Positions 47,178 through 55,153 of a stretch of DNA of 64,000 nt are shown here, piece by piece (position 1 is the stretch's first letter; the number at the start of each line of letters is the position of its first letter). A model generated the notes under the pieces. The model was not told where the DNA came from. It worked only from the letters and a program-made list of their open reading frames with translations, and did no database searches. A program made the position numbers and the translations under genes. The stretch spans positions 1 through 64,000 of the forward strand of contig CAJFTO010000002.1 in NCBI GenBank assembly GCA_904419955.1, read 5' to 3'. The DNA comes from Candidatus Roslinia caecavium. GTDB taxonomy: Bacteria; Bacillota; Clostridia; Monoglobales; Monoglobaceae.

Positions 47178-48056
47178 TTACCCCTTTTTAAGCGCCGTAG
47201 CGATCGCCTCGCCCGCGTCGGCGTTTATGCATATCGTTCTGTCCGCTATCTCGTCCGGACATACGGATTCGCCGTAGTTTATGCATGCGTAAAACGCGTT
47301 TTTATTCTCGTACGTCATCCGCCAAAACGGTATTTTTATTATCCCCGGCGTGTTGGCGCCGACGCCGATCTCAAGAAACAAGACGTTCATATTCTCGTGC
47401 CGTTTTAAAAACAAGTCGTACCTCTCCGCCGCCTTATACCAGCCCTCGTCCTGGACGAAGGTATCGTCGCATCTGAGGTTCATCGTCATTGGCGCGCCGC
47501 ATTTTGGGCAGCGCGGGATAAGCTCCGTAGGGATCTTCATATCCTTTTGCCCAGCCAGCATTTTACGCACGGTCTCTTCGTTATCGTAGGTCTCGCTATG
47601 GCACGGCTTCGAGCACTGCCATAGACCAAAGTCGCCCTGGGTGTAAAACAGACGTTTTTTATCGAATCTCGCAAGCTGGAACTGGTGATCTACGTTGGTC
47701 GTCAGCACAAAATAGTCCTTATCCTTTACCAGTTCGAGCAGATCGGTATACGGCTTACCGGGAGCTACGTCGTATCTGTTTATATAGATCTGTCTGCTCC
47801 ACCACGCCCAATATTCCGCAAGCGTTGGAAAAGGATAAAAGCCCCCGGAATATATATCCGCGATCCCGTATTTGGCTTTAAAATCCGAAAAATATTTCTC
47901 AAAACGCCCGCCAGAATACGTAAGTCCGGCCGAGGTCGAAAGCCCCGCTCCCGCGCCTATTACTACCGCGTCCGCGCCGTCTATTTTTTCTCTGAGCGCC
48001 GCCGTCTTATCCGAGAAGCCGGGCGTATATGTCTTTGTCTTGGTCTTTAAAAACAT
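47178..48056 (-). CDS. Class M sirtuin (SirTM-like protein ADP-ribosyltransferase)
   Basis: A 292-residue sirtuin-fold enzyme. The NAD-binding loop is GAGAGLSTSAG (34-44), followed by TTNVD (119-123). The catalytic His of ordinary sirtuins, found in an HG pair, is Gln here (YTQGDFG, Gln about 140), as in the class M group that ADP-ribosylates proteins instead of deacylating them. The zinc site is CSKPC (148-152) plus CPKC (183-186). Known SirTM enzymes in Staphylococcus and Streptococcus modify a lipoylated GcvH-like carrier, reversed by a partner macrodomain; here the macrodomain gene overlaps by 50 bases. AAAGGGTG precedes the ATG inside that gene, so the overlap is genuine. No GcvH-like or lipoate ligase gene is nearby. 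Confidence 0.88.
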   Translation of the reverse strand: MFLKTKTKTYTPGFSDKTAALREKIDGADAVVIGAGAGLSTSAGLTYSGGRFEKYFSDFKAKYGIADIYSGGFYPFPTLAEYWAWWSRQIYINRYDVAPGKPYTDLLELVKDKDYFVLTTNVDHQFQLARFDKKRLFYTQGDFGLWQCSKPCHSETYDNEETVRKMLAGQKDMKIPTELIPRCPKCGAPMTMNLRCDDTFVQDEGWYKAAERYDLFLKRHENMNVLFLEIGVGANTPGIIKIPFWRMTYENKNAFYACINYGESVCPDEIADRTICINADAGEAIATALKKG

Positions 48057-48777
48057 TAAAAATCACCCTTTCCATATTAGAATCTTTAAGATATTCCGTT
48101 ACCGTATCGACCGCGATCCGCGCCGCCGCGTCGTTGGGAAAATGAAATTCGCCGGTCGAGATACAACAAAACGCGACCGAGTTTATCCCATTCTTCTCCG
48201 CAAGTTCGAGGCAGGAGACGTAGCAGGATCTGAGCAGATCGCAGTCTCTATCTGTAAGCCTTGAGCCGACTATAGGTCCCACTGTGTGCAGAACATAGTC
48301 GCAGGGCAGATTATACGCTTTGGTTATCTTCGCCCGTCCGGTCTCCTCCGCGCGACCCTGAGCCTTCATTATCTCGTCGCACTCGAATCTGAGCTGTACT
48401 CCCGCGTACGTGTGTATCGCGTTGTCTATGCAGCCGTGACACGGAACAAAACAGCCGAGCATACCGCTGTTGGCGGCGTTGACGATCGCGCCGCATTTGA
48501 GCGTGGTTATATCGCCCTGCCAGAGCGAAATCCTATCTTGAATAAAAGGCAGGTCTTCAGCGTCCGTTATCCCCTTTTCGGCTATCTCGCGCCTTAGATA
48601 TTCGTCCTGTATCCTCAAGAACTCGTCCGATACGCTCGCGGGTCTTCTGACGTTCATCAGCGAGCGCAGGAGCCGTTTCTTTTGAGTTTCATCGTCCGGT
48701 ATCCTCATTCCTCTATACTCCGGCTGTTCGTCCGCGAGCGCTTTTATTAAATAATCCAATCTTTCGCTTTGATCCAT
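48007..48777 (-). CDS. Zinc-dependent macrodomain protein (ADP-ribosyl-protein hydrolase)
   Basis: A 256-residue protein: a helical N-terminal extension (1-80), then a macrodomain beginning ISLWQGDITTLKCGAIVNAANS (about 83-104). The zinc-binding loop unique to the SirTM-linked subfamily is present (GCFVPCHGCIDNAIHTYAG; probable ligands Cys109, His114, Cys116), and the catalytic loop continues with SIGTGEF-like CISTGEFHFPND (about 208). It would remove ADP-ribose added by the downstream sirtuin. Translation of the sirtuin begins inside this gene. The start lies 4 bases after the FMN/ferredoxin gene's stop. Confidence 0.93.
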   Translation of the reverse strand: MDQSERLDYLIKALADEQPEYRGMRIPDDETQKKRLLRSLMNVRRPASVSDEFLRIQDEYLRREIAEKGITDAEDLPFIQDRISLWQGDITTLKCGAIVNAANSGMLGCFVPCHGCIDNAIHTYAGVQLRFECDEIMKAQGRAEETGRAKITKAYNLPCDYVLHTVGPIVGSRLTDRDCDLLRSCYVSCLELAEKNGINSVAFCCISTGEFHFPNDAAARIAVDTVTEYLKDSNMERVIFNVFKDQDKDIYARLLG

Positions 48778-48781
48778 ACCG

Positions 48782-49402
48782 CTACCTCCTCGCTACCGCT
48801 CCGGCCGGGCATACGCTCATGCAATTCCCGCAGCTTAGGCAGTTTTCCTGTTTTATCTCGGCTTTTTTATCAGTTAATTCTATACAGCTCTGCGGGCATA
48901 CTTCTATACACTTTCCGCACAAAATACATCCGTCTCCAACAAAATATCCGTGTTCATTCGCGCTCTCGCCGCCGAATGTGAAAGAAAATCTCTCTATCGG
49001 TTTTTTGGAAAGATCGAAATACTCGCCTTCGCCGCTGTAGAGTTTGAAGACCGTGAGCGCGTCGCGGCTCTTTTGCGACGGGTAGATCTCGTTCATGTAC
49101 GGATTCTCCTCAAATACTCTGCCGACCAACTCATCGCCCAGCTCTTCGACCTTGCCGCGCAGAGATACCGCGACCGACGACATTGTATCGCGTCCCTTAA
49201 AGCCGGAGACCGCCGCGTATTTATTTTTTACCAGACTGTCGTAAAAACGCTTGCCCTTCGCGGTGATAAAATATATCCCTCCGCCGTCGTAGAGCATAAC
49301 GTCTATGACCCTGCTCTCGGGCAGTCCGTTTTCATCCAGCGTCGAAAAAACCGCGGTGTGTATATCCTCTTTCAAAAACTTAAAAACCGTCGTTACGTCC
49401 AT
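48782..49402 (-). CDS. FMN-barrel (PNPOx-like) protein fused to a two-[4Fe-4S] ferredoxin
   Basis: A 206-residue redox protein. Residues 1-140 are a pyridoxamine-phosphate-oxidase-like split barrel (TAVFSTLDENGLPESRVID, GIYFITAKGKRFYDSL), which binds flavin. Residues 155-203 carry two ferredoxin motifs, Cys 159/162/165/169 and Cys 188/191/194/198. It is probably an electron-transfer or flavin-reductase protein; its redox partner is unknown. First gene of the operon with the macrodomain and sirtuin, replacing the flavin enzymes and lipoate genes seen near SirTM in other bacteria (inference from family knowledge). Its promoter overlaps the operator element at 49451-49496. Confidence 0.88.
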   Translation of the reverse strand: MDVTTVFKFLKEDIHTAVFSTLDENGLPESRVIDVMLYDGGGIYFITAKGKRFYDSLVKNKYAAVSGFKGRDTMSSVAVSLRGKVEELGDELVGRVFEENPYMNEIYPSQKSRDALTVFKLYSGEGEYFDLSKKPIERFSFTFGGESANEHGYFVGDGCILCGKCIEVCPQSCIELTDKKAEIKQENCLSCGNCMSVCPAGAVARR

Positions 49403-49426
49403 ATTTTATCCCGCCTTTCTGTTTAT

Positions 49427-49455
49427 ATAATAATACAAATATTTCGCCGCGTAAA
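49427..49455 (-). promoter_or_regulatory. Core promoter of the FMN/ferredoxin-macrodomain-sirtuin operon
   Basis: TTTACG, 17-base spacer, TATTAT on the minus strand. The -35 box forms the edge of the operator-like element. Same architecture as the promoter at 59586-59614. Confidence 0.65.
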
Positions 49456-49496
49456 GTAGGCACAATATTGTGCGGTAGTTACCCTCAGGATACCAT
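49451..49496. promoter_or_regulatory. Operator-like element, copy A
   Basis: GTAAAGTA, then the perfect dyad GCACAATATTGTGC, then GTAGTTAC and GGATACC. Most positions match copy B at 59610-59655. The TAGTTAC/GATAC pair resembles HxlR-family half-sites. Position at and just upstream of the -35 box. Confidence 0.65.
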
Positions 49497-49565
49497 GCGA
49501 AAAAAGACTTTCCGCCGAGCCCGGTCCCTCGTGCTTAAAGGTGAAAATAAGGAATCTTACCCTAC

Positions 49566-49594
49566 TTGACAATTTTGAATGCAAGAGGTAAAAT
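49566..49594 (+). promoter_or_regulatory. Sigma-A promoter of the HxlR-type gene
   Basis: TTGACA, 17-base spacer, TAAAAT on the plus strand, about 65 bases upstream of the ATG. Confidence 0.65.
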
Positions 49595-49657
49595 TAACTT
49601 ATAGGGAATATTATTTATATTAGTATCAAAAATATACTTATAAGGAGAACGATAGTT

Positions 49658-49978
49658 ATGAAAAAAGAATTACCCGCTTGCCCGGTAGAGACTACTCTTA
49701 TGCTGATATCCGACCGCTGGAAGGTGCTTATAATCCGCGACCTGCTGGGAGGCACAAAGCGTTTCGGGGAGCTGAAAAAATCTGTCGGCTTGATCTCGCA
49801 AAAGGTTTTAACGGCAAACCTGCGCTCGATGGAGGAAGACGGACTACTGACCAGAAAGGTCTACGCCGAGGTCCCGCCGAGGGTCGAATACACTTTGACG
49901 GACACCGGCTACAGCCTAAAACCGATACTTGATTCGATGGTCGAGTGGGGAGAGAATTATAAGGCTCAGAATCAATAA
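49658..49978 (+). CDS. HxlR-family transcriptional regulator
   Basis: A 106-residue winged-helix dimer. It has the family signature around LISDRWKVLIIRDLLGGTKR, FGELKKSVGLISQKVLTANL (recognition helix) and the wing VPPRVEYTLTDTGYSL. The N-terminal Cys8 in the CPVE motif corresponds to the redox-sensing Cys of YodB/HypR-type members, which respond to quinones, diamide or hypochlorite. AAGGAGAAC precedes the ATG. Divergent from the sirtuin operon, whose promoter carries the operator-like element, so it is the likely regulator of both (inference). Confidence 0.9.
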   Translation: MKKELPACPVETTLMLISDRWKVLIIRDLLGGTKRFGELKKSVGLISQKVLTANLRSMEEDGLLTRKVYAEVPPRVEYTLTDTGYSLKPILDSMVEWGENYKAQNQ

Positions 49979-50051
49979 AACCGCCCGATCGATTCCGCTC
50001 TATCGGCGGATTATCGAGAATCGTCCGTTTTTCGGATCGTCTAAACAAAAT

Positions 50052-50086
50052 AAAAAAACTTGCCCCGGATCCGCTTTGGGGCAAGT
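50052..50086 (-). terminator. Terminator of the reductase-to-kinase operon
   Basis: 9-bp stem ACTTGCCCC (50058-50066/50078-50086) followed on the minus strand by TTTTTTT. Confidence 0.9.
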
Positions 50087-50115
50087 CGTGAATATCTTAT
50101 TTTGTTTCTTTATGT

Positions 50116-50697
50116 TCATATATCGGTACTGAACCTAAGATCGCACCGATTTTCTATATCGAAAGCCGCGAAATATTTCTCCTCAAGCGGTATCCAGCGC
50201 TTTTTAAACATTTCCGCCTTTTCGACGCCGTTGCGTTCAACGATCCGGCGAATTTGTTCCTCCGGCTCGACCGTTAAAAAGATTCTCAGATCGTAAAAAT
50301 CCCAAAGCGCCGGGTGACAGCTGTACGAGCCCTCTATAACGGCGATATTATTCGGCTCCGCGTATATCGGCTCGGTCAGTTCTTGGCTCCGGCAATCGTA
50401 CGGACGATAATAAAAACTTCTGTTTTCCAGTAACGGTCGCATAACCTCTTCCAAAAAGCGTTCGTGATCCACGTTCTCGCCGGGGATACTCAGCCGCTCC
50501 TCCGTTCTCTGCTCCGGACGCGGAAAGAAATCGTCCATATGGAACGCGGCGCAGTTAAACTCCTCTTCAAGCAGACCCGCAAGCGTGGTCTTTCCCGCGC
50601 CGCAGCGGCCGTCGATAGCTACGATCAAGGTTTTATTTTCAGTCTTGGTTCTAAGCGTTTTAATACTCTCTACGATCTCGTTTACGATCTTCTGCAT
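50116..50697 (-). CDS. Uridine kinase-like P-loop nucleoside kinase
   Basis: A 193-residue cytoplasmic kinase. P-loop IVAIDGRCGAGKTTLAG at about 30, followed by FHMDDFFP, a uridine-kinase-type substrate loop, then PGENVDHERFLEEV and RIFLTVEPEEQIRRIVERNG (lid). Uridine kinase-like proteins of this size phosphorylate nucleosides or small molecules; the substrate is uncertain. The ATG at 50697 is used; a TTG 9 bases earlier overlaps the upstream stop codon (TTGA). It follows the ECF S component without a gap, so the pair may import and phosphorylate the same nutrient (inference). Confidence 0.8.
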   Translation of the reverse strand: MQKIVNEIVESIKTLRTKTENKTLIVAIDGRCGAGKTTLAGLLEEEFNCAAFHMDDFFPRPEQRTEERLSIPGENVDHERFLEEVMRPLLENRSFYYRPYDCRSQELTEPIYAEPNNIAVIEGSYSCHPALWDFYDLRIFLTVEPEEQIRRIVERNGVEKAEMFKKRWIPLEEKYFAAFDIENRCDLRFSTDI

Positions 50698-50702
50698 AGC
50701 GC

Positions 50703-51269
50703 TCAACTCTTTGCGCTTTGAGCGGCGGGTTTATGTTTCTTAAACTTAACGAGTCCGGTGCGGTTGAGCGCGACCATGACGGCCGGTATCAAGATCAGTT
50801 GGATTATGATTCCGGGTATCGCGTTTAAAAACGCTCCCGCCATAAACATCTGCGCAGTGAAGCCGTCTCCGGATATCCCAAGCAGGATTATCTCGACTAT
50901 TCCCCATACCGCTCTGCCGACCAGCATGGCCGCGATAAGCGAGCGGTAAAGCGCGATAACGCACTGCCAGCGCGAACGGCCGTATAAAAAACCGGCTATA
51001 AATCCGTACGTCATAAGCTCAAACGACATCGCTATCCCTGTCGGGAACAGAACCGGCATCCCAAACAGCGCGTAGCGCAGAAGCGGCAATACAAAACCTA
51101 TCGCCGCGCCGTACTGCCAGCCGCAGATCAATCCGCATAGGAAGACCGGAATGTGCATCGGAAGCAGCATGTTTCCTATTTGCGGGATCTGACCGGTCAA
51201 AAACGGCAGAACCAGACCCAGCGCCATAAACATAGCCGCTAAAGTCATATTCTTAGTAGTTTTCCGCAT
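50703..51269 (-). CDS. ECF transporter substrate-binding (S) component
   Basis: A 188-residue membrane protein with about six helices and the Energy-coupling-factor S-component pattern: a basic start (RKTTKNMTLAAMFMALGLVL), a short loop with MHIPVFLCGLICGW and the conserved MPVLFPTGIAMSFELMTYG. S components bind vitamins, nucleosides or cofactors and use a shared EcfAAT module encoded elsewhere. The overlap with a uridine-kinase-like gene suggests a nucleoside- or vitamin-like substrate. The family is clear; the substrate is not. Confidence 0.85.
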   Translation of the reverse strand: MRKTTKNMTLAAMFMALGLVLPFLTGQIPQIGNMLLPMHIPVFLCGLICGWQYGAAIGFVLPLLRYALFGMPVLFPTGIAMSFELMTYGFIAGFLYGRSRWQCVIALYRSLIAAMLVGRAVWGIVEIILLGISGDGFTAQMFMAGAFLNAIPGIIIQLILIPAVMVALNRTGLVKFKKHKPAAQSAKS

Positions 51270-51294
51270 ATCTATCTCTCCTATGTATTCTATT

Positions 51295-51780
51295 CTATTT
51301 AAAGCTCTCAGCCCACGCCTTGAGCTCCTCGTCCGAAAGCCGCCCGTTCAGCATCCTGCCGGGCGCTAAAACCGCCGAACCGCAGGACGGTTTGAGTTTA
51401 TCCGCAGTTTTTCCCATACCGCTTCCGCCGGAAGTGGCGAAAGGAACTATCGTCTTGCCCGAAAGATCGTAGCTCTCTAAAAACGTGTTGATTATCGTCG
51501 GCGCCACATACCACCAGATCGGAAATCCCACAAAGACCACGTCGTACTCGTCCATATTTTCAATTTTACCCGCAATAGCCGGACGCGACGCAGGATCGTT
51601 CATCTCGACCGAGCTTCTGCTCTTCTTATTCATCCAATTCAAGTCGTCCCGCGTATACGGCGTCTCGGGCTTTATCTCATACAGATCCGCTCCGGCGGCT
51701 TCAGCGAGACGCTTGGCCGCTTTCACCGTAACGCCGCTGCACGAAAAATAAGCGACTAAAATTTTCTTATCGCTGCTCAT
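51295..51780 (-). CDS. Flavodoxin
   Basis: A 161-residue flavodoxin with the FMN phosphate loop VAYFSCSGVTVKAA (about 9-22), the isoalloxazine-binding PIWWYVAPTIINTF and the FATSGGSG loop. Flavodoxin-like proteins of this size replace ferredoxin in low-potential electron transfer. The start at 51780 has GGAGGT 8 bases upstream. Downstream of two ferredoxin-domain aldo/keto reductases on the same strand, it is likely their redox partner or a co-regulated stress protein (inference). Confidence 0.9.
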   Translation of the reverse strand: MSSDKKILVAYFSCSGVTVKAAKRLAEAAGADLYEIKPETPYTRDDLNWMNKKSRSSVEMNDPASRPAIAGKIENMDEYDVVFVGFPIWWYVAPTIINTFLESYDLSGKTIVPFATSGGSGMGKTADKLKPSCGSAVLAPGRMLNGRLSDEELKAWAESFK

Positions 51781-51875
51781 AATTAAAACCTCCATTTCTT
51801 AACGCTCGTTTTAATCCAACACAGCCCCCTCAACCAATTATTCTTTATACAAATATTAACCTGAGTCTTAAAGTC

Positions 51876-52970
51876 TTATTCGCCGAAATATTCGCTTATC
51901 TCTTTCATCCGCTTAACCTGCCCGACATGGAACGGACATCTTTTGTCGCAGTGTCCGCAGGCTATACAGTCGGACGCCTTTTTCTCAAGATTCGCATAGT
52001 GGTCTTTTGCAAGCGCGTCTCCGGCCATAGCCAGGTCGTAATATTTATTGATAAGACCTATATCCAATCCCGCCGGACACGGCCTGCAATGGTTGCAGTA
52101 AACGCATATCCCCTCGGCGTCCTGCGGCGCGAAGGTCCCCAGTATCGAATAATCCTTTTCCTCGTCCGACGCCTCGAAGAAACCAAGAATACGCTTGATA
52201 TCGTCTATGTTGCGCGCGCCGGGCAGCACGGTCAAAACCCCAGGTTTATCAAGGGCGTATTGTATACATTGATATTCGGTCAGCGCCCGCTTAAACGGCG
52301 ACGTTTTCTTATCCAGAAGCTGACCGCCGCTAAACGCCTTCATTACCGATATCCCGACGCCCTCCGCCTCGCATCTGCGGTAGAGAGCCAATCTCTCGTC
52401 TACGCCGCCTATGGCGTAATCTCCGCGCCGGTAGTCGTACGCGGGGTTGATACTAAACATCAGCATATCGATAATACCCATATCTAAAAGCTTATCCGCG
52501 ATCTTAGGAGTATGCGACGACAGTCCTATATGCCGCGCTACGCCGTCTTTCTTAAGCTGTTTGATATAATTGATCGTTCCCGCAGAGATCGCTTTTTCAA
52601 GGTCGGCTTCCTCGTCGATACAGTGGATAAAGGCGAAGTCGATATAATCGGTCTTAAGCCGCCCGAGCTGCCAGTCCACGCTTTTCTTTATCGTATCTAA
52701 ATCGGTCGTCCAGCCGTACGCTCCGCTGCTGTATTCCGCGCCGAAATGTATTTGAAAATATACGTCCTTCCGGCGGCTTCCCAAAATATTTCCAAGCGCC
52801 GGGAACGGAACCGCGTCGCCCGAAGCAAGATCGAAGTAATTGATCCCGTTTTCCAAAGCGAAGTCCAAAGCCCGCTCCGCCTCTTTCTCTCCGGCCGCGC
52901 CTATCGAGCTGGTTCCGAGCCCTATAACGCCTATCTCTTCGGTTCCTCTCGGTAATTTACGGTATTCCAT
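51876..52970 (-). CDS. Aldo/keto reductase with C-terminal two-[4Fe-4S] domain
   Basis: A 364-residue enzyme: an aldo/keto reductase TIM barrel (NAD(P)H-binding LPRGTEEIGVIGLGTSSIG at the N-terminus, catalytic region LSSHTPKIADKLLDMGIIDM) followed by a ferredoxin domain with CVYCNHCRPCPAG (about 290) and CIACGHCDKRCPFHVGQV (about 338). Such fusions are common in anaerobic Clostridia and may link aldehyde or quinone reduction to ferredoxin. The gene starts 18 bases after the paralog upstream, so both are one transcript. Substrate unknown. Confidence 0.9.
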   Translation of the reverse strand: MEYRKLPRGTEEIGVIGLGTSSIGAAGEKEAERALDFALENGINYFDLASGDAVPFPALGNILGSRRKDVYFQIHFGAEYSSGAYGWTTDLDTIKKSVDWQLGRLKTDYIDFAFIHCIDEEADLEKAISAGTINYIKQLKKDGVARHIGLSSHTPKIADKLLDMGIIDMLMFSINPAYDYRRGDYAIGGVDERLALYRRCEAEGVGISVMKAFSGGQLLDKKTSPFKRALTEYQCIQYALDKPGVLTVLPGARNIDDIKRILGFFEASDEEKDYSILGTFAPQDAEGICVYCNHCRPCPAGLDIGLINKYYDLAMAGDALAKDHYANLEKKASDCIACGHCDKRCPFHVGQVKRMKEISEYFGE

Positions 52971-52988
52971 GATCGTCCACCTCCGCGA

Positions 52989-54122
52989 TTACATACCCGT
53001 CTTCTGGGCGAAATCCGACATCGCCTCCGATATTTTTATCTGCTGCGGACAGACAGCCTCGCAGCTTCTGCAGCCTATGCACGCGCTCGGCAGTTTATCC
53101 TTAGGAAACGCCATGAGCGCCATGGGCGCGATAAATCCTCCGTCGGTAAAGCAATGCTCGTTATACAGCTTTATCAGCTCGGGTATATCGAGCCCCTGCG
53201 GACAGTGGCTCGTGCAGTAGTGACAGGCCGTGCAGGGCAGCGCTTTTACGTTGATCATGTCGCCCGCTACCGAAAGCAATCCTTCCATCTCCTTCTCGGA
53301 CAGAGGCTTATCCTCCGCAAACGTCGCGATATTGTCCTTGAGCTGATCCATGTTCGACATTCCCGAAAGTATGACCTTCACGCTCGGGAGCGTCTGCAGG
53401 AAACGAAACGCCCATGCCGGGATCTTCTCGTCCGGGCGCAGCTCCTTCAGTTTAGCCGCGTCCGCGTCGGTCAGAGAGGCCAGACGTCCGCCGCGCAAAG
53501 GCTCCATGACCCAGACCGGGAGATTATATTCCTCGATAAGCTCGACCTTAGCCTTAGCGTTCTGGAACGTCCAGTCGACATAGTTAAGCTGTATCTGACA
53601 GAACTCCATATCCTTGCCGTAGGCGTCCAGAAAACGTTTCATAACGTCGAGGTCGCCGTGAGCCGAAAATCCGAGATGACGGATCCTGCCGTTCTGCTTC
53701 TGTTTTATAAGATAATCGTATATGCCGAACTTAGGGTCTAAGTACGCGTCGATATTCATCTCGCAGACGTTGTGGAACAGGTAAAAATCAAAATATTCCA
53801 CGCCGCATCTTTTGAGCTGTTCCTCGAAGATCTCTTCGACCTTATCCATGTTGGCGAGGTCGTAGCCCGGAAATTTATCGGCCAAATAATAGTTCTCTCT
53901 TGGATATTTTTTAAGAGCCTTGCCCAAAACAAGCTCCGAATTACCCGCGTGATAACCCCACGCGGTGTCGTAGTAATTAACGCCGTTTTCCATAGCGTAA
54001 TCCACCATCCGCTCCGCGGTCTCTTCGTCCACCTTCGCGTCGTCTCCGTCTATGACCGGAAGTCGCATCGCGCCAAGGCCGAGCGCGGAAAGTTTTAAAT
54101 CCTGAAAATCTCTGTAAATCAT
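52989..54122 (-). CDS. Aldo/keto reductase with C-terminal two-[4Fe-4S] domain (first gene of operon)
   Basis: A 377-residue paralog of the following gene. The barrel has LGLGAMRLPVID at the N-terminus, catalytic Tyr in VNYYDTAWGYHAG (about 48-60) and LADKFPGYDLA. The ferredoxin domain has CTACHYCTSHCPQG (about 305) and CIGCRSCEAVCPQQI (about 350). The two copies are not near-identical, so this is an old duplication. Its promoter has a 19-base spacer with an inverted repeat, the layout MerR-family activators use. Confidence 0.9.
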   Translation of the reverse strand: MIYRDFQDLKLSALGLGAMRLPVIDGDDAKVDEETAERMVDYAMENGVNYYDTAWGYHAGNSELVLGKALKKYPRENYYLADKFPGYDLANMDKVEEIFEEQLKRCGVEYFDFYLFHNVCEMNIDAYLDPKFGIYDYLIKQKQNGRIRHLGFSAHGDLDVMKRFLDAYGKDMEFCQIQLNYVDWTFQNAKAKVELIEEYNLPVWVMEPLRGGRLASLTDADAAKLKELRPDEKIPAWAFRFLQTLPSVKVILSGMSNMDQLKDNIATFAEDKPLSEKEMEGLLSVAGDMINVKALPCTACHYCTSHCPQGLDIPELIKLYNEHCFTDGGFIAPMALMAFPKDKLPSACIGCRSCEAVCPQQIKISEAMSDFAQKTGM

Positions 54123-54168
54123 AATAAACGCTCCTCTCTCATAAGCTTATAACACAGCTTTTTAGCTT

Positions 54169-54199
54169 ATTATAGCGCTTAGAGTTGGCTTTAAGTCAA
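54169..54199 (-). promoter_or_regulatory. MerR-type promoter of the aldo/keto reductase operon
   Basis: TTGACT and TATAAT separated by 19 bases instead of 17 on the minus strand. Within the spacer and overlapping the -35 box is the imperfect dyad CTTAAAG-CCAA-CTCTAAG, the binding layout of MerR-family activators such as AdhR-type regulators. No MerR gene is seen in this window. Confidence 0.65.
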
Positions 54200-54263
54200 T
54201 AGTTTATTATTAAATTTATCAAGAAATTAAAACTTCGATCTTTTAGAAATACAAAATTAAATT

Positions 54264-54286
54264 AAGACGCGAAACAACTTCGCGCC
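54264..54286 (-). terminator. Terminator after the methyltransferase gene
   Basis: 7- to 8-bp GCGCGAA stem with a short loop, followed on the minus strand by TTAATTT; just downstream of the stop codon. Confidence 0.55.
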
Positions 54287-54301
54287 TTTTAAATCTCAAG
54301 G

Positions 54302-55060
54302 TTATAACTCCCCGGTATTCATATACGAATTTAATATATTGGGCATAACCAGCAGACCGTTATCCGAATACTTGTCAAATAAATCTTCAAGAGCCGCGAT
54401 ATATTCGCCGTAACCGGCGTCGTCCTCGGTCGGCGAATACGATGCGGACAGCGCTCTCAGTATAAATTTTTCCTTATTGAAGACTATATCGCATTGGATC
54501 GCTATATGCTCGAAACGTCCGCCGAAGAAATCGTATATCTTGCTTGTATCGTCTTGTATACCTCCGCTGAAGCCTTTAAAATCTTTGCAAAAGCGTCTGC
54601 ATATCTCCGCGTTCTCCATTACGAGCGGACTTCTTCCGTCTCTTGAATTCCAGACCAAGACCGCTTTCCCGCCCGGCTTTAAAATACGTTTGCACTCCCG
54701 TTTAAAAGCGTCGGCGTCGAACCAGTGAAACGACTGGGCGGCGGTTACGACGTCCACGCTTTTATCCGCTAACGTCGTGTTCTCCGCCGTCGCCTTGACC
54801 GATACAAAGCCGGGCGAACCGCCTAAAGCGCGTTCCGCCGCAAGCCGCATATCGTCGTTGGGCTCGACGCATACGACCTTGCCGCAGACTTTGAGCAGCT
54901 CGGCGGAAAGCTTGCCCGTCCCCGAACCTATATCCGCCGCGACGCTGCCGCCGCGCAGCCCGGCCGAAGTTTTAAGGTATTCAATAAATTCTTTGGGATA
55001 GCCCGGTCTCGAATCCGCGTATACTTTCGCCTTGCCGGTAAACTTATTTGTATTATCCAT
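54302..55060 (-). CDS. Class I SAM-dependent methyltransferase
   Basis: A 252-residue cytoplasmic enzyme with SAM motif I VAADIGSGTGKLSAEL (about 40-55), the acidic-loop VVCVEPNDDMRLAAERAL, motif II AQSFHWFDADAFKRECKRIL and motif III KPGGKAVLVWNSR. The pattern matches the UbiE/trans-aconitate-type small-molecule methyltransferases. The start at 55060 has GGAGAA 7 bases upstream; the ATGs upstream lack a site. Substrate unknown. It lies downstream of pckG but behind a hairpin terminator. Confidence 0.85.
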   Translation of the reverse strand: MDNTNKFTGKAKVYADSRPGYPKEFIEYLKTSAGLRGGSVAADIGSGTGKLSAELLKVCGKVVCVEPNDDMRLAAERALGGSPGFVSVKATAENTTLADKSVDVVTAAQSFHWFDADAFKRECKRILKPGGKAVLVWNSRDGRSPLVMENAEICRRFCKDFKGFSGGIQDDTSKIYDFFGGRFEHIAIQCDIVFNKEKFILRALSASYSPTEDDAGYGEYIAALEDLFDKYSDNGLLVMPNILNSYMNTGEL

Positions 55061-55097
55061 AATTTTCTCCATACACTGTTTCATAATTAAAGTCATA

Positions 55098-55134
55098 AAA
55101 GCAAGATCCGCGCCTTTATATTAAGACGCGGATC
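55098..55134 (-). terminator. Terminator of pckG
   Basis: 10-bp stem GATCCGCGTC/GGCGCGGATC (55105-55114/55125-55134, one imperfect pair) followed on the minus strand by TTGCTTTT. Confidence 0.75.
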
Positions 55135-55153
55135 GGTATAATATTTCTTTAAA

